Shown here piece by piece: positions 1 to 11,640 of a stretch of DNA of 64,000 nt (the first letter of the stretch is position 1; each line of letters starts with the position of its first letter). Both the position numbers and the translations under genes were made by a program. Source of the stretch: Acephala macrosclerotiorum. Its lineage: Eukaryota; Ascomycota; Leotiomycetes; Helotiales; Mollisiaceae. Under the pieces are notes generated by a model. It was not told where the DNA came from. It saw only the letters and a list, made by a program, of their open reading frames with translations, and did no database searches. Location of the stretch: NCBI GenBank assembly GCA_014904845.1, contig MU119338.1, forward strand, positions 62,001 through 126,000, written 5' to 3'.

Positions 1-3000
1 ATTTCGTTTTTAGTAATATTAATATTAATTAATAATTGTTTAATTAATTACAAAATAATTAAATTTATAAAAAAAAAATTTTTTTAAATAATTTATTTTT
101 TATAAAAAAAATATTTAAAATAATTAATATATTTTCGAAAAAATAAAAATTTATAAAAAATTTTTTATAAAAACGCGTTGAAAATATCGAAATTATTAAA
201 AACTTAAAAAAAATAATACGAAAACGATTTTAAATTTATATTAATTTATTCGAATTTATATTAAAAACGAATTTTTAAAATTTTTTTTTACGTTTTTATT
301 TATTATTTAATCGAAAACGTATAAATATTAACGATAATATTTATTCGAACTCGAATTAAAATTTTTAATTTTTTTATTATTTATTACGTAATTATTTTTT
401 AAAATAGCGAATTTTTTTACGATAAAAATAAATAAAAAAAAAATTTCGATTTTACGAACGAAAAAAATTTTAACGAAAAAATATTAAATAAATATATTTT
501 TTATTATTTCGAAATATATAAAAAAAAAAAAATTTTAATTATAATTTATAAAAATATTTTTAAAAAAATTTCGAAAATTACTCGTAAAAGATTTTACGTT
601 TAATATATAAAAAGTTTATTCGTCGTTTATAAAATTTTTTACGTATTTATAAAATTTAAATATCGAAAAATAAAAAAATTATTATCGATAATTTAAAAAA
701 AGTTTTTTAATAAAAAAAAATTATTAATCAATTAAAAAATAACGAAAATTTCTTTTTTTAATAAAATCGATCAATTTAATTAATAAATCAAAGTATTTTA
801 ATATTAATATTTAATAATTAAAATATAATTATTTTTATAATTTTAATTATTAATACGAACTTTTTTATTACGAATACGATTATTTTTACGATTATTTTTT
901 ATATTTTTTTTATTATAATTTTTTTTTATAAATACGAACTTATTTAATACAATATAAAATATTTTATTTATTTATTAATAATTTTTTTAATAATAATCGA
1001 ATTAATATAATAATATATAAAATATTTTTATTAAATTATTTATAGATTTAATAAAAAGTATAATAAAAAATTATACGATATTTTTAATCGTAAATTATTA
1101 ATTTTTTATAATTATTATAATAAAATCGAACTATTTTAAAATTAATATAATAAAATATTTTTTATTAGTTTTATAAAACGTACGAGCGCGTTTTATTATA
1201 ATAAACTTTTAAAAAAAAGTTTCGATTTTATTACGCTAATAATAATAATAAAAATTTAATTCGAAATTAAAAAAAATCACTAATTATATATATTTTTATA
1301 AAGAAAAATAATTTTAATAAAAATTATTACGAATAATTTAATAAAAATTAAATTAAAATACTTATAAATATTTTTTAATTAATTTTAAAAAATTTAATTA
1401 AATTTATTATCGAAATATTAAACGAAATATAATTTGCGAAATCAAATTATTAGTGTTTATCGAAATATTAAAAAATTTTATTTTATTTTTTATAAATTCA
1501 TTAATATTTTTAAAAGCGTTTACGTTAAATTGCGATTAATAGTAAGTATTACGACGCGATTACGTGAAATATAGTAGTATAATTTAAATTCTATTTTTTA
1601 AAATTAAAAAAAAAACGAATTCGATTAAAATTAAATTGATTGTATTTATAAAAAATAAAATAAAAAATACAATCGAGAATAAAATCGAGAATATTAAAAT
1701 CGAAATTTTTTTTAAAATAAATATCGTAGAAATTATAAATTTTAAAGAGAATTATACTAAAAAAAATATTATATATATAATAAATCGAAATATTAATTTA
1801 TAAAACATATAATAAAAAAACGATAATAAACACATATAAAATTTCGATAGTAAATTTAATATATAATAAATCGAGATATTATAATAATTTATTATTAAAA
1901 ATTTTTTATTAAAATCAAAAAAATAAAAAATTTATTAAAAAATATTTAAATAATAAAAATTAATTAATTATTAATAAATATAAAAATAAAAAACGAAAAT
2001 AAAAATTATTTTATCGAATTTAAAAAAATCGATAATACGTAAATAATAACTATTTTAAATAATTAATTTACTCGTTATATTATTATTAAAAAAAATATAT
2101 TTAATATTTTATTATTATAATTCGAATTATTCGAATTAAATTAATATTTATTTTTTATTTTTAAAAATCGATATTTTTTAAAAAAAAATTTAAAAAATTA
2201 TATCGAATAATAAAATCGTCGAAATATTAATTACTAATCAATCGCAATTTATAGTACTACGAAAATTAAATATTAGCGTTTAATTAAATATTTTTACGAT
2301 CGAGATTTATAAAATTCGCTTTAATAAAAATACTATTTTATCGTAAAAAATTATTCGAATCAATATTTTATTAAAAATTATTATTTTTTATATTATTTTT
2401 ATAAATATACTTTTTTTATTTTATATTTAAAATATAAATATTATAAATATAAAACTCGACAATTTAAAAAATGTTTTAATTCAAAGAAATAAAATCGTTT
2501 TTATTATAAAAAAATAAAACTACTTATAAATATTATTATATTAATCAAAAAAAATTTTAATTTAAAATTATTTTATTAATTATATAAACGTTTTAATTAT
2601 TTATTAATATAACGTTTTATAAAAGTTTTTTAACGAGTTAATTATAATATAAATACTAAATATATTTAGTATTTTATTAAATATATAAACAATTATTTAA
2701 AAAATTTAAATTTATTTTATAAAATAATTACGAATTTAATTATTCGATTATTATTAACGTTTTACATTTAAATAAAAAACTAATTTTACAAATAATAAAC
2801 TTATTTATAATATTTCAAACTATGAAATTTATAAAAAATATATTTACGAAAATAATATAAAATATATTATATATATATTAAATCGATATATATTAAAAAT
2901 TATCGAATTATATTATTTACAATATCGAAAAAAAAATTTCGTTTATAAAGTTTCAATAAAACGTTAAAACAATAACAATTAAAATTAAAAAAATGCTTAT

Positions 3001-6000
3001 TAAAATTTATAATAATATAAAAAAAATAAAAAAATATTATATTTTATTACGTCGAATTTACGAAATTATTTATAACGAATTAATCGAAAAATAAATCGAT
3101 AAAAATATAATCTTATAAATAGTAATTAAAACTATTAACAATTTAATAAAATCGAACGATATTATATTTATATTATTAATTTTTAAAATATATTTTAAAA
3201 TAATTAGTAACGATACGTCGTCGCTATTAATTATTAAAAGAATTAAAATAATTCGAATAATTATTAAAAAAATATATCGTTTATATATTTAATATTAAAT
3301 TAATAACGCGTTTATAATAAAAAACGATTTAAATACGAAGTTTATATTAAATTTATTAATTTTATTTAAAATACGCGTTTAATATAAAAAAAGCGAATAA
3401 AAAAAACTATATAAATTATTAGTAATTAATAGAGAAATATATATAATCGATATATTTTATAAATCGATTAATTTTCGTTTAATGATCGTTAAATTTTATT
3501 TTTTATTTTTTTAATCGAGCGAAATAAACGAAAAACTAATTAAAAAATATAATTGAAAACGTTTAAAAAAATTACGAAATAAAAACGTATATAATAAAAA
3601 ATTTAAATAAAATAAACATTATAATTTTATCGAAAACGACGAAAAAAATTACAAAAATTTCAACGATTAATTTTTTATTATTATCGTCGAAAAAATTAAA
3701 ATTTTTATAGTTTTTATAATAAATAAAAAAAAAAAGCGATATAGAATTATTATTAAAATTATAAAAAAAAATATAATTACAATTTTTAAATAATTATTTG
3801 AAGCGTTTTAAAAGAAAAAAATCGATAATTTAATTATAAAAAAATTTTTTAGTTTCGTTTAATACGATTTTAATAAGTATATTAAAATTCGAATTTTTAA
3901 TTCGAGATTAATTAACGAGATTAAAAGTAAAATTATCGATACTTTTTACGAGAAATTAAAATTAGTAATTTAAAAATATAATAACGAAAAAAAAAAAAAT
4001 TTATTTTATATAATTCTTAATAATTTAAAGAATTAATTAACGATTAATTATCGTTTTAATATTTTTTTTAGTTTCATTTTTAAATAAAAAAATTAAAATA
4101 TAATTTTGTAATATTATTTAAATTTATATTTAATTTACGATAAATTTTTAACGATTTATATTAATACGTTTATCGAAAGAAATTCGCTATTTATATTTAT
4201 TAAATACGATTATAATTATTTTAAAGTTTTTATATAAGATTATAAAGATAAAAATATATTAATAAATTACGTATTACAAATATTATAAAAAAAAACTATT
4301 TATAATTATATCGATATACGATTTTTATTTTTTAATTACGATTATTAAAAAACTTTTTAACGTTATTAAAATATAAATCGACGATACGTTTATATTAATA
4401 GAAAAAAAAAAATTTATTCTCGAGTAAAACGAATTTAATAAAATTAAATTTTTGATCAAATTTAAAAAAGTTTTAATATTAAAAATATTATTAATTTTTA
4501 ATAAATACGTTTTAATTTAATTCGAAAATACGATTTAATTAAAATAAAAAAATTAAATTAATAAATATTAAATTATTTAATTTTTAAATTAAATACTGAA
4601 AATAACGAATTAAAAAAAATTTATATTACTATAATTTATTAATTTGAAATAATTTTCGATTTATTTACGATAAAATTTTTCGTTTTTATCGATAATTTAT
4701 TTGTAAATAATAAAAATTTTAATTTTTAAATTAAATATAAAATTATTNNNNNNNNNNNNNNNNNNNNNNNNNNNNNNNNNNNNNNNNNNNNNNNNNNNNN
4801 NNNNNNNNNNNNNNNNNNNNNNNNNNNNNNNNNNNNNNNNNNNNNNNNNNNNNNNNNNNNNNNNNNNNNNNNNNNNNNNNNNNNNNNNNNNNNNNNNNNN
4901 NNNNNNNNNNNNNNNNNNNNNNNNNNNNNNNNNNNNNNNNNNNNNNNNNNNNNNNNNNNNNNNNNNNNNNNNNNNNNNNNNNNNNNNNNNNNNNNNNNNN
5001 NNNNNNNNNNNNNNNNNNNNNNNNNNNNNNNNNNNNNNNNNNNNNNNNNNNNNNNNNNNNNNNNNNNNNNNNNNNNNNNNNNNNNNNNNNNNAATAAATT
5101 AACGATTAAAATAATTTAACGAATATTATAATAAAATTAATATTTAATAAAATTTTAAAAAAGTTTTTAAATACGAATTATTTTAAAATTCAAATAAAAA
5201 AAAAAATTAAAAAAAAAAACGATAAAAATAGTATAAAAAGTTAAAAAAAATAATTATTAAAAAAAAATTAAAAAAAATTTTTTTTATATTATATTTCGAA
5301 TTTTATAATTGTTTAATTTTAAAACTAAGAAAAAAAAATTATTTTAATTTCGACGTTTATAATTTTCGACGAATTTCAAGAATAGTATTAATTTATTAGT
5401 ATTATTTTTAAAGTTTAATTATATAATTTTTATATTGAAATATTAACGATTTTTACGTATTAACGAATTATAATAAAAAAAGAAAATAAAAACGCTTTTT
5501 TAAATAATTAAATTGGATTAATTTTTATTATAAAAAAAAAATCACTAATATAAATATAATATTAGTTTAATAATTACGTGTAATATTAAATCAAATCGAA
5601 ATTAATATCGTTTACATTAAAATTAAAATTATATTTTTTAATTTTTACGCGTTTATTAAATTTACAATTTATAATTAATTAATGAATTATTTAATTTATT
5701 TATTTATTTCGTTTTTAATTTATTATTAATAATACTAATAACGTAATTTTAAAGAACTTCGTTTACTTATATTAAACGACTATAAAAATTATAAAATATT
5801 AAATTTATATAAAAATATTATTCGAATAATATTTATTTATTATTTTTATCATTATATACTTTATATATATTTCAATTTTTGGATTTATTTTTTTTTTTTT
5901 TAAAATATACTTATTAAAAACGGTTTAATATTTTAATTTTTTTAAACGATTTAATTTTTATTAAAAAGCGAAACTTTTTAAATAGTTATAAATTAACTCG

Positions 6001-6230
6001 AATAAATATTTTAATAATTATAAATTATAAAACAAAATAATCGATTTTAAAATTATAATCGATTAAATTATCGAAATTTTTTATAAATCGATTATTACTT
6101 GAAAATAATAATAAAACGATCGAGTAAATTTTAAAAATTTTAACAAAAAATTTAATATTTGAATAAAATTAGAATATATTATTAATTGCTTTTAAAACTC
6201 TTTAAAAAAATGAAAATATTTGAGATTATA
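1..6230. repeat. AT-rich, RIP-like degenerate repeat block
   Basis: This block is extremely AT-rich and has no open reading frame of meaningful length on either strand. What C remains is almost always in a CG dinucleotide, while CA, CT and CC are nearly absent; the opposite strand shows the matching loss of G. That is the expected end state of repeat-induced point mutation or a similar C-to-T process acting on transposons. No LTR ends, terminal inverted repeats or transposase motifs are still readable, so the original element type cannot be named. The block runs off the left edge and is interrupted by an assembly gap. Confidence 0.9.
4748..5092. other. Assembly gap (run of N)
   Basis: 345 undetermined bases inside the AT-rich block. 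Sequence on both sides is equally AT-rich, so the gap probably hides more of the same repeat. Its true length is unknown. Confidence 0.99.
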
Positions 6231-6618
6231 CTCGTTAAATTACGAGACTTGAAATAATCGATTTTACAATTGCTAGAGTATTTTTTAAGAAGGTAACTAA
6301 AAGCTTAAATAATAAAAATTTTGTTATTACACAATATAAGCGTCGAATCAAGCAATTTGAGACTAGAGTAATGCAATTTGAGCTTAAAAAGCGGTAAAAA
6401 GTAGTAACTAGTCCAAATTCCAAGTTCGTCGATATTGAAACTATTTACAAAGTACAAATAAAAGTTGGAGACTACTAAAATGTACTGTTAAACTCTGATG
6501 GCCTTATTAGCGTTGCTTCTACTTTATCTCATATAACTATTGAGGAATAAGGAAGTTATTGGGGTTGGAAGTGGGTGGTAGTGAATTAAGCGAGGCGGCC
6601 GACTTAAAGGGTGGCCGA
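6231..6618. other. Transition from AT-rich block to gene-bearing DNA
   Basis: Base composition changes over a few hundred bases. C residues outside CG reappear at about 6240 and composition looks ordinary from about 6480. A 62-codon open frame on the minus strand (6235-6423) lies in the gradient and shows no family features, so I do not call it a gene. Confidence 0.6.
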
Positions 6619-7503
6619 TTAATAGGGGGTTTGACTTACTAGTTTGATTATAGGCCCAGGAGAGAACTCGTGATCCAACGAGTCCAAACAGCTCTCATCG
6701 ACATAAACGCAAATATTGTATCTCGTCCCAAGCAAAATATCCACGGGGGTCTTAGTAGCGCTCTTCTTGCCAGTCCTCATTTCATTCATCTCCTCCAGAC
6801 TTGGTCGATCCGCTAACCATACTTCCAGCTCATCCACCACCCAGGATCTGAAATGCTTCCGAACATCGTGCGTTGTCATGCCTTCAAATCTCTCCCGGTC
6901 ATCCATCGGCAACAGCTGATGCCTCGGTCCCAGGGTTTCCATCCTCTCTTGTGAGATCAAGTCATCTTCGACATTCTCTGCCAGAATCCGTAGCATGCGA
7001 GACCATTTGGCGTCCGTGCCATCCCCGTACACTACACGATACACGACGAAACCCCATGGTGAGCCAGGCTTGAGAGAATAATCACTGAGCGATTCTTCGA
7101 TCAGCTTCATCTCTAGTGTGCATTCAGCAGGCTTGTCATTTGTTAGCATGATGGGCATGGTCGACATCCTCAGCTGTGTGGGAGCGGATATAGTGGTGGA
7201 TTTTGCGGTTCGAATAAGGGGTAGAACAACACGAGAATGCGATGCGAAGGTGGAGCTGGATGAACACCTGATGGTTGTTGAAGTGGAAGCAGGAAGCGAG
7301 AATGAAGTGTATCGCGGCAATAAGAAACACTTATGAGCACGTCTTGTGCTCTGCGAAAGATGGATACGCATGCGATAGAATGCACACTGGCAGGACGTAG
7401 GTGTCATTTCTAAGACTGGAGGACGAGGAGCAATTATTATAGGGACGTACTTTTTTTTTATTAGCTTAATGCATATATACTCGCTAAACTTGAACCCTCG
7501 CAT
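6619..7503 (-). CDS. Hypothetical protein of a fungal lineage-type family
   Basis: Uninterrupted 294-codon frame. The C-terminal 170 residues look like a real folded protein: WGFVVYRVVYGDG, then a long acidic helical part, then RYNICVYVDESCLDSLD near the end. I know this layout (WGFxVYR plus a late VDxxCLxSL) from uncharacterised multi-copy proteins of plant-associated ascomycetes, but no function is established. The first 50 residues are low quality and the true start may be the Met at residue 33 or 53. The upstream flank is an AT-rich patch and the downstream flank is the RIP-like block, so the gene sits at a compartment boundary, a common place for variable genes. Confidence 0.65.
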   Translation of the reverse strand: MRGFKFSEYICIKLIKKKYVPIIIAPRPPVLEMTPTSCQCAFYRMRIHLSQSTRRAHKCFLLPRYTSFSLPASTSTTIRCSSSSTFASHSRVVLPLIRTAKSTTISAPTQLRMSTMPIMLTNDKPAECTLEMKLIEESLSDYSLKPGSPWGFVVYRVVYGDGTDAKWSRMLRILAENVEDDLISQERMETLGPRHQLLPMDDRERFEGMTTHDVRKHFRSWVVDELEVWLADRPSLEEMNEMRTGKKSATKTPVDILLGTRYNICVYVDESCLDSLDHEFSPGPIIKLVSQTPY

Positions 7504-7625
7504 TCTAATTGGCTCAAATCGAAAAGTACGTAATACGCACTTTTATATTAATATTATATTAATTAAAAAAAAAATATTTAATTAATTAATAAAAAATAAA
7601 AAAATTTAACTTTATATTAGTATTA
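7504..7625. repeat. Short AT-rich RIP-like patch
   Basis: About 100 bases of A/T runs with the few C residues mostly in CG, resembling the large block at the left edge but embedded in normal DNA just upstream of the hypothetical gene. Probably a remnant of a small mutated repeat. From 7626 to 7935 I see nothing definable. Confidence 0.5.
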
Positions 7626-7939
7626 CGATTTTGGTAAAGTAACGTGCCTCGACTATATGGCTTGCTATAAGCTATCATGGTTTGGGTTACTAGAAAGCGC
7701 CTCGCGGCCGGAGGATTTGTACGATACCAGATGGAACGACTGTTGTTTGGCATTATCGTGCACAGTTGGATATATAAAGAAATGGAATAGTCATTCGCTA
7801 TTGAAAACACTATAGACTTGATCGGTTACCGTACAGCGACTCCTGAAGAATCATCCCCCTACCACCCAGAAGGAAGGAGGCAACCCGGTTCCTGCCGAAC
7901 AGCCTTAATACTAGGGTTATCGTCAAAGCTCCGGAATGA

Positions 7940-9240
7940 GGCTCTGTGCTTCTGAACTGCGATCTTCCATGTTAACTTTTGCTTGTCACTGTCACAGCGT
8001 TCGAGGCTCGAACGAATGGGGAACTGCGGTTACCTGCCAAGAATATTGCGTATATCATCTGCGTTATTTACATGATCAGCCTTGGCGGACTCGCAGCCAA
8101 TATAGAATGGTTCAATCAGAACCTCCCACATTTCCTCTCGCAGGATCTAGTCAACGCTACCTCAATACTAGACGCCCTAAATCAAACACTTGGACATTCT
8201 CCTCGTAGCTGGGAGATACTACTCAACCTCCCAGGTATCGCGGCAACACCCGTGGTAGCTGTTATGGAAGTTGGTTTCGCAACCTTGCCTGGAGCGCTGG
8301 TCGGTTTCATCATATACTCAGGAATGAGCGCAGCAAACACAGCACTTTACGTCTCCTCGAGAACGCTTTATGGATTGACTCGGGAGTTGAGGCAAGACGA
8401 TGACAGTCTTGTTAAAAGCTCCATAGCGAAGCTCAATACTGTCTCTCCTAAAAAGCGGGTGCCTACCTGGGCTCTCTAGTTTTCTTGCTTCATATTCGCT
8501 AGTTAGCTTCCTTTTGCACACTTTCAATCAAATTTCACCCAGAAAGAGGTACGTACATTGGAGTCCTCCGCCACAATACCATTCCGATGTCAAAAGCCGC
8601 AACAAACTCCCGTCGCCATTGGTAGCGTCAGTTGCGTCTTGGTTTGGGCATTTCAATGCTTCGCGTTCATTCGCTACAACCAATGGTAAGGAATAGCCTT
8701 CATATGCTTCACATTCTTATTGTGGATCAAGCTGACGCATGAACATGTGTTAGGTTATCGATTCATGAACAGAATCTGCGAGATAACGAGACCATGAAAA
8801 TATTTGACCGCTGGCACCCAAAGGGGTTCTCGACCTATCTCGTCAGTCTGTAGCCAGTTCCTGCCTATGTTGGCCTCATCTCTTGTCTAGTCATCTTATT
8901 CGTTTTGAACAGCATCAGTATGTGCAACGGCGAAAGACTGATGCTTAAGGCCTTGGTGACCTATCTCGGTGTAAGTCATTCTTTTGATCTCCTCTCGATA
9001 TCATTTCCGTGCCACCTCGACGAGCGAGGACATGTGTCGAACTTTTCCCTATTAAGCAAGCCATGGATGAAATCTATGCTGACGAAAATGCTTTGTATAG
9101 CCAGGAGTACTTTTCCTCATATTCATCATCTTGAAAATCGTAAGAAAGACTCCCGGCATGGTGAAACTAGGAGATTGGGTACAACTGTGTGACACATTAC
9201 TCCGACTCGACGAGCTCATGAAAGACGGACGTCCTAGAAC
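7940..9240 (+). pseudogene. Decayed amino-acid permease (AAT/APC family), 5'-truncated
   Basis: The middle and C-terminal half of a fungal amino-acid permease can be followed across three frames. At 7979-8476 there are membrane segments with LPAKNIAYIICVIYM, ATPVVAVMEVGF and SGMSAANTALYVSSRTLYGL. A TAG at 8477 ends this frame. The family pattern continues in other frames, including VLVWAFQCFAFIRYNQW at about 8635, LRDNETMKIFDRWHPKGF after a plausible intron (about 8685-8752), and GVLFLIFIILKIVRKTPGM near 9103. A further in-frame stop (TAG at 8851) interrupts it. The N-terminal membrane segments are missing upstream. The gene is not functional as read. It may once have joined the neighbouring 9295 frame, but that cannot be shown. 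Confidence 0.85.
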
Positions 9241-9294
9241 TCCACCTGGAATATTATCCTGCAATGCAATCATAATGCGCCGTTTGACGGTCCT

Positions 9295-9753
9295 ATGCCA
9301 CCTCCAAATTTCCAGACCACTGGATATCCGTATCCAGGCTTTCAAAATGGAGGAGTTGTCCAACCCGTCCAACCCGTCCAACCTCCAAACTTCGGTTTCG
9401 CCATGCCACCTACCGCTAGAAAGATCGCTGAAAGACAGGCATGGGAGCAAGGACAAGGACAAAATCCTCAACACCAACCTCCTTATCATACCTCCAATTC
9501 CCGCTCGCAATCACCGAACGCTGGTGAACCGAGCTACCAAATGAATGAGTTTGTTTCTCCTGTCAGTCCGGTAGCATCGGAACTGCATAGCGACTCAATG
9601 ATACCGACTCCAGAGCAGAGGCATGCGAGTATGGTGAGTGCGATGGACGAAAGAGTCGCTCAGGCGCCTCTGGATCCTGAGTACGTGGGGAATGAAGGGT
9701 ACCTGGATGCCGGGGGTTACTCGAGGGGACAATATAGAAGGAATGCTTCATGA
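9295..9753 (+). CDS. Proline/glutamine-rich disordered hypothetical protein
   Basis: A 152-codon frame that is rich in P, Q, N, S and Y, with a short VQPVQPVQPPN repeat, and ends in a Tyr/Gly/Arg-rich tail. Such tails are common at the C-termini of fungal membrane proteins and scaffold proteins. It begins directly after the decayed permease, so it may be the leftover tail of a disrupted gene rather than an independent one. No domain is recognised. Codon composition is coding-like. Confidence 0.4.
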   Translation: MPPPNFQTTGYPYPGFQNGGVVQPVQPVQPPNFGFAMPPTARKIAERQAWEQGQGQNPQHQPPYHTSNSRSQSPNAGEPSYQMNEFVSPVSPVASELHSDSMIPTPEQRHASMVSAMDERVAQAPLDPEYVGNEGYLDAGGYSRGQYRRNAS

Positions 9754-10253
9754 TTTATGGCTCTTGATTGGGATATGAGAGGGCTCGATGCCTTGTGTAA
9801 TAAGATAGAGTGAGTTTGTGTAATGATGCAGCGGCGCAAAGTGTATTTAGGGGAAGGAAGCCGCTACCTACCAGCGAGATACCATTTAGATGAGATTTAA
9901 TGTTCACCACCTCGTTTTAATTCAACCAAATATTCATCTCGATTGAGTAAGGCTCGACTTGGAAAGAGATAGCGAAAAGGGCAAGGTTTGATTCCACCCC
10001 CTGAAATATGAGGCGACGCACGTGACTCGTTTACGACATCTTGGAAGACAAGCCTTCTCTCATTGTGATACGATAAGTTTTTACTGTGAGCTAAGCCTGT
10101 TTAGGCGTATCATACGATTTTGCCCAAGAAGAAATCCCTCAACCTTGCTTCGTGTCACCATAAGTGCAGACCGCTACATCTCGGCAGACACGCCTCCAAC
10201 TTCCATCACGATAATCAAACTCCGACTATTTCAAAACTTCAACAAACAAGAAG
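9754..10253. promoter_or_regulatory. Intergenic region and promoter of the lactate dehydrogenase gene
   Basis: No supported gene. The last 100 bases before the ATG at 10254 are rich in C, A and T with few G, typical of a fungal leader. No specific operator was identified. Confidence 0.5.
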
Positions 10254-11277
10254 ATGTCTGCTACCGGTGGTTCAATTGCCATCATAGGCGCCGGATCAGT
10301 CGGATCAGCTATCGCATATTCTCTCCTTCTCCGCCAAGTCGTCGCCGATATCATTTTAGTGGACATTGATCACGACCTCTGCCAGGCACAAGTCCAAGAC
10401 CTCTCCGACGCAACATTTCTCTCCAACGTCAGAATCAGAGCAGGAAGTTTTGTGGATGCCCAAAAAGCTGACGTGATCATCATCACTGCCGGAGCTAAGC
10501 AAAAGCCTGGCGATACACGACTTGATCTCATCGATAGGAATTTGACGATCTTGAAATCGATCCTTCATTCGCTTCAGCCTATGCGCAGCAATACCATCCT
10601 GCTGATTGTTGCTAATCCAGTGGATGTCCTAACGCTATTTGCGCAGAGACTTTCGGGTTTGCCTAAGGGTCAGGTGTTGGGCTCTGGGACGTTGTTGGAT
10701 TCGATTAGATTGAAGAGAATCATTGCTGGCAAGTTACATGTGAGTTTGGGCCTCGAGCATTTGTGGGACAATTGCTAATCACCATGTAGGTCGCTGATAC
10801 TTCCATCCATGCCTTCGTGATTGGCGAACATGGTGATTCTCAATGCGTAAGTACATCTCCCAACAGCTGAAGCCGGCTTCACTGACCGTTGAATAGGTGG
10901 CCTGGTCTACCGCAACTGTACATGGCACCCCGCTTCTAAAGGTCCTCCCCCTGACCGAAGCCGAAAAGGACGAGATCGCTACGTTGACTCGCAAGAAGGC
11001 CGAAGCTATCATCAAAGTGAAAGGATTCACCTCTTATGGTGTTGCTGCTGTGACCGCCAGAATCTGCGAGGCAATCATCTTTGATCATCGCCAAGTACTA
11101 CCGCTCAGTCACTGGCAGGATGAGCTAGACTGTTGTCTCAGCTTACCGGCTGTCCTGGGTAGAGATGGGATCATTTCTTCGTTTCCGCTGCATCTAAATG
11201 AGGCAGAGCAGGCCTTCTTGGAGAGTTCGGCGAAGAGCTTGAGAAAGGTTATTGCGGACTACAAAGGAGATCTTTAG
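10254..11277 (+). CDS. L-lactate dehydrogenase (NAD-dependent)
   Basis: Reconstructed as 10254-10739, 10790-10846 and 10897-11277; the two introns are 50 nt each and the join closes in frame to 307 residues. Visible parts are the Rossmann motif GAGSVGSAIAYS, an acidic end of strand 2 (LVDID) favouring NAD, the mobile loop GAKQKPGDTRLDL, NPVDVLT, the substrate Asp and Arg in LLDSIRLKR, and the catalytic His in IGEHGDSQ. The Gln in the mobile loop is the residue that marks lactate dehydrogenases; malate enzymes have Arg there. The QKPGxTRLDL loop closely resembles Bacillus-type enzymes. It interconverts pyruvate and L-lactate, probably in the cytosol, as no targeting peptide is seen. Confidence 0.93.
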
Positions 11278-11640
11278 ATGACCAAGTTGGGTGACTTTCG
11301 TTTTCTCAACCATTTGCTTTGGACGCCGCTGAGCACATGGCATTTTGAAGTAAAACTAAAATTAATTCTCGATGGGCTTGTTTTCTCAGCACTCGTGCGA
11401 TCAGAATGGTGACAGAATAGAGGGGCACTGAGGCTTCGATATCAGCGAACTTGCCGATTTGGGAATGCTAAGCGAGTCTTCAGGGGGACACCAGACTCTA
11501 GGATTCTCGACCTGTTTTTCCTCTTGAACTCTGGACGCTTTCAATGGCGATTGGAGATAAATTTGGACATTAGTGCTCGTGTGCTTTCCCTTGCGGCATC
11601 TTGAGCTGAAACAAACATTTGCATTTCTTGGACAAGCTCG
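11278..11640. other. 3' flank of the lactate dehydrogenase gene
   Basis: Intergenic. No gene or recognisable element is supported here; the tandem array begins at its end. Confidence 0.5.
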
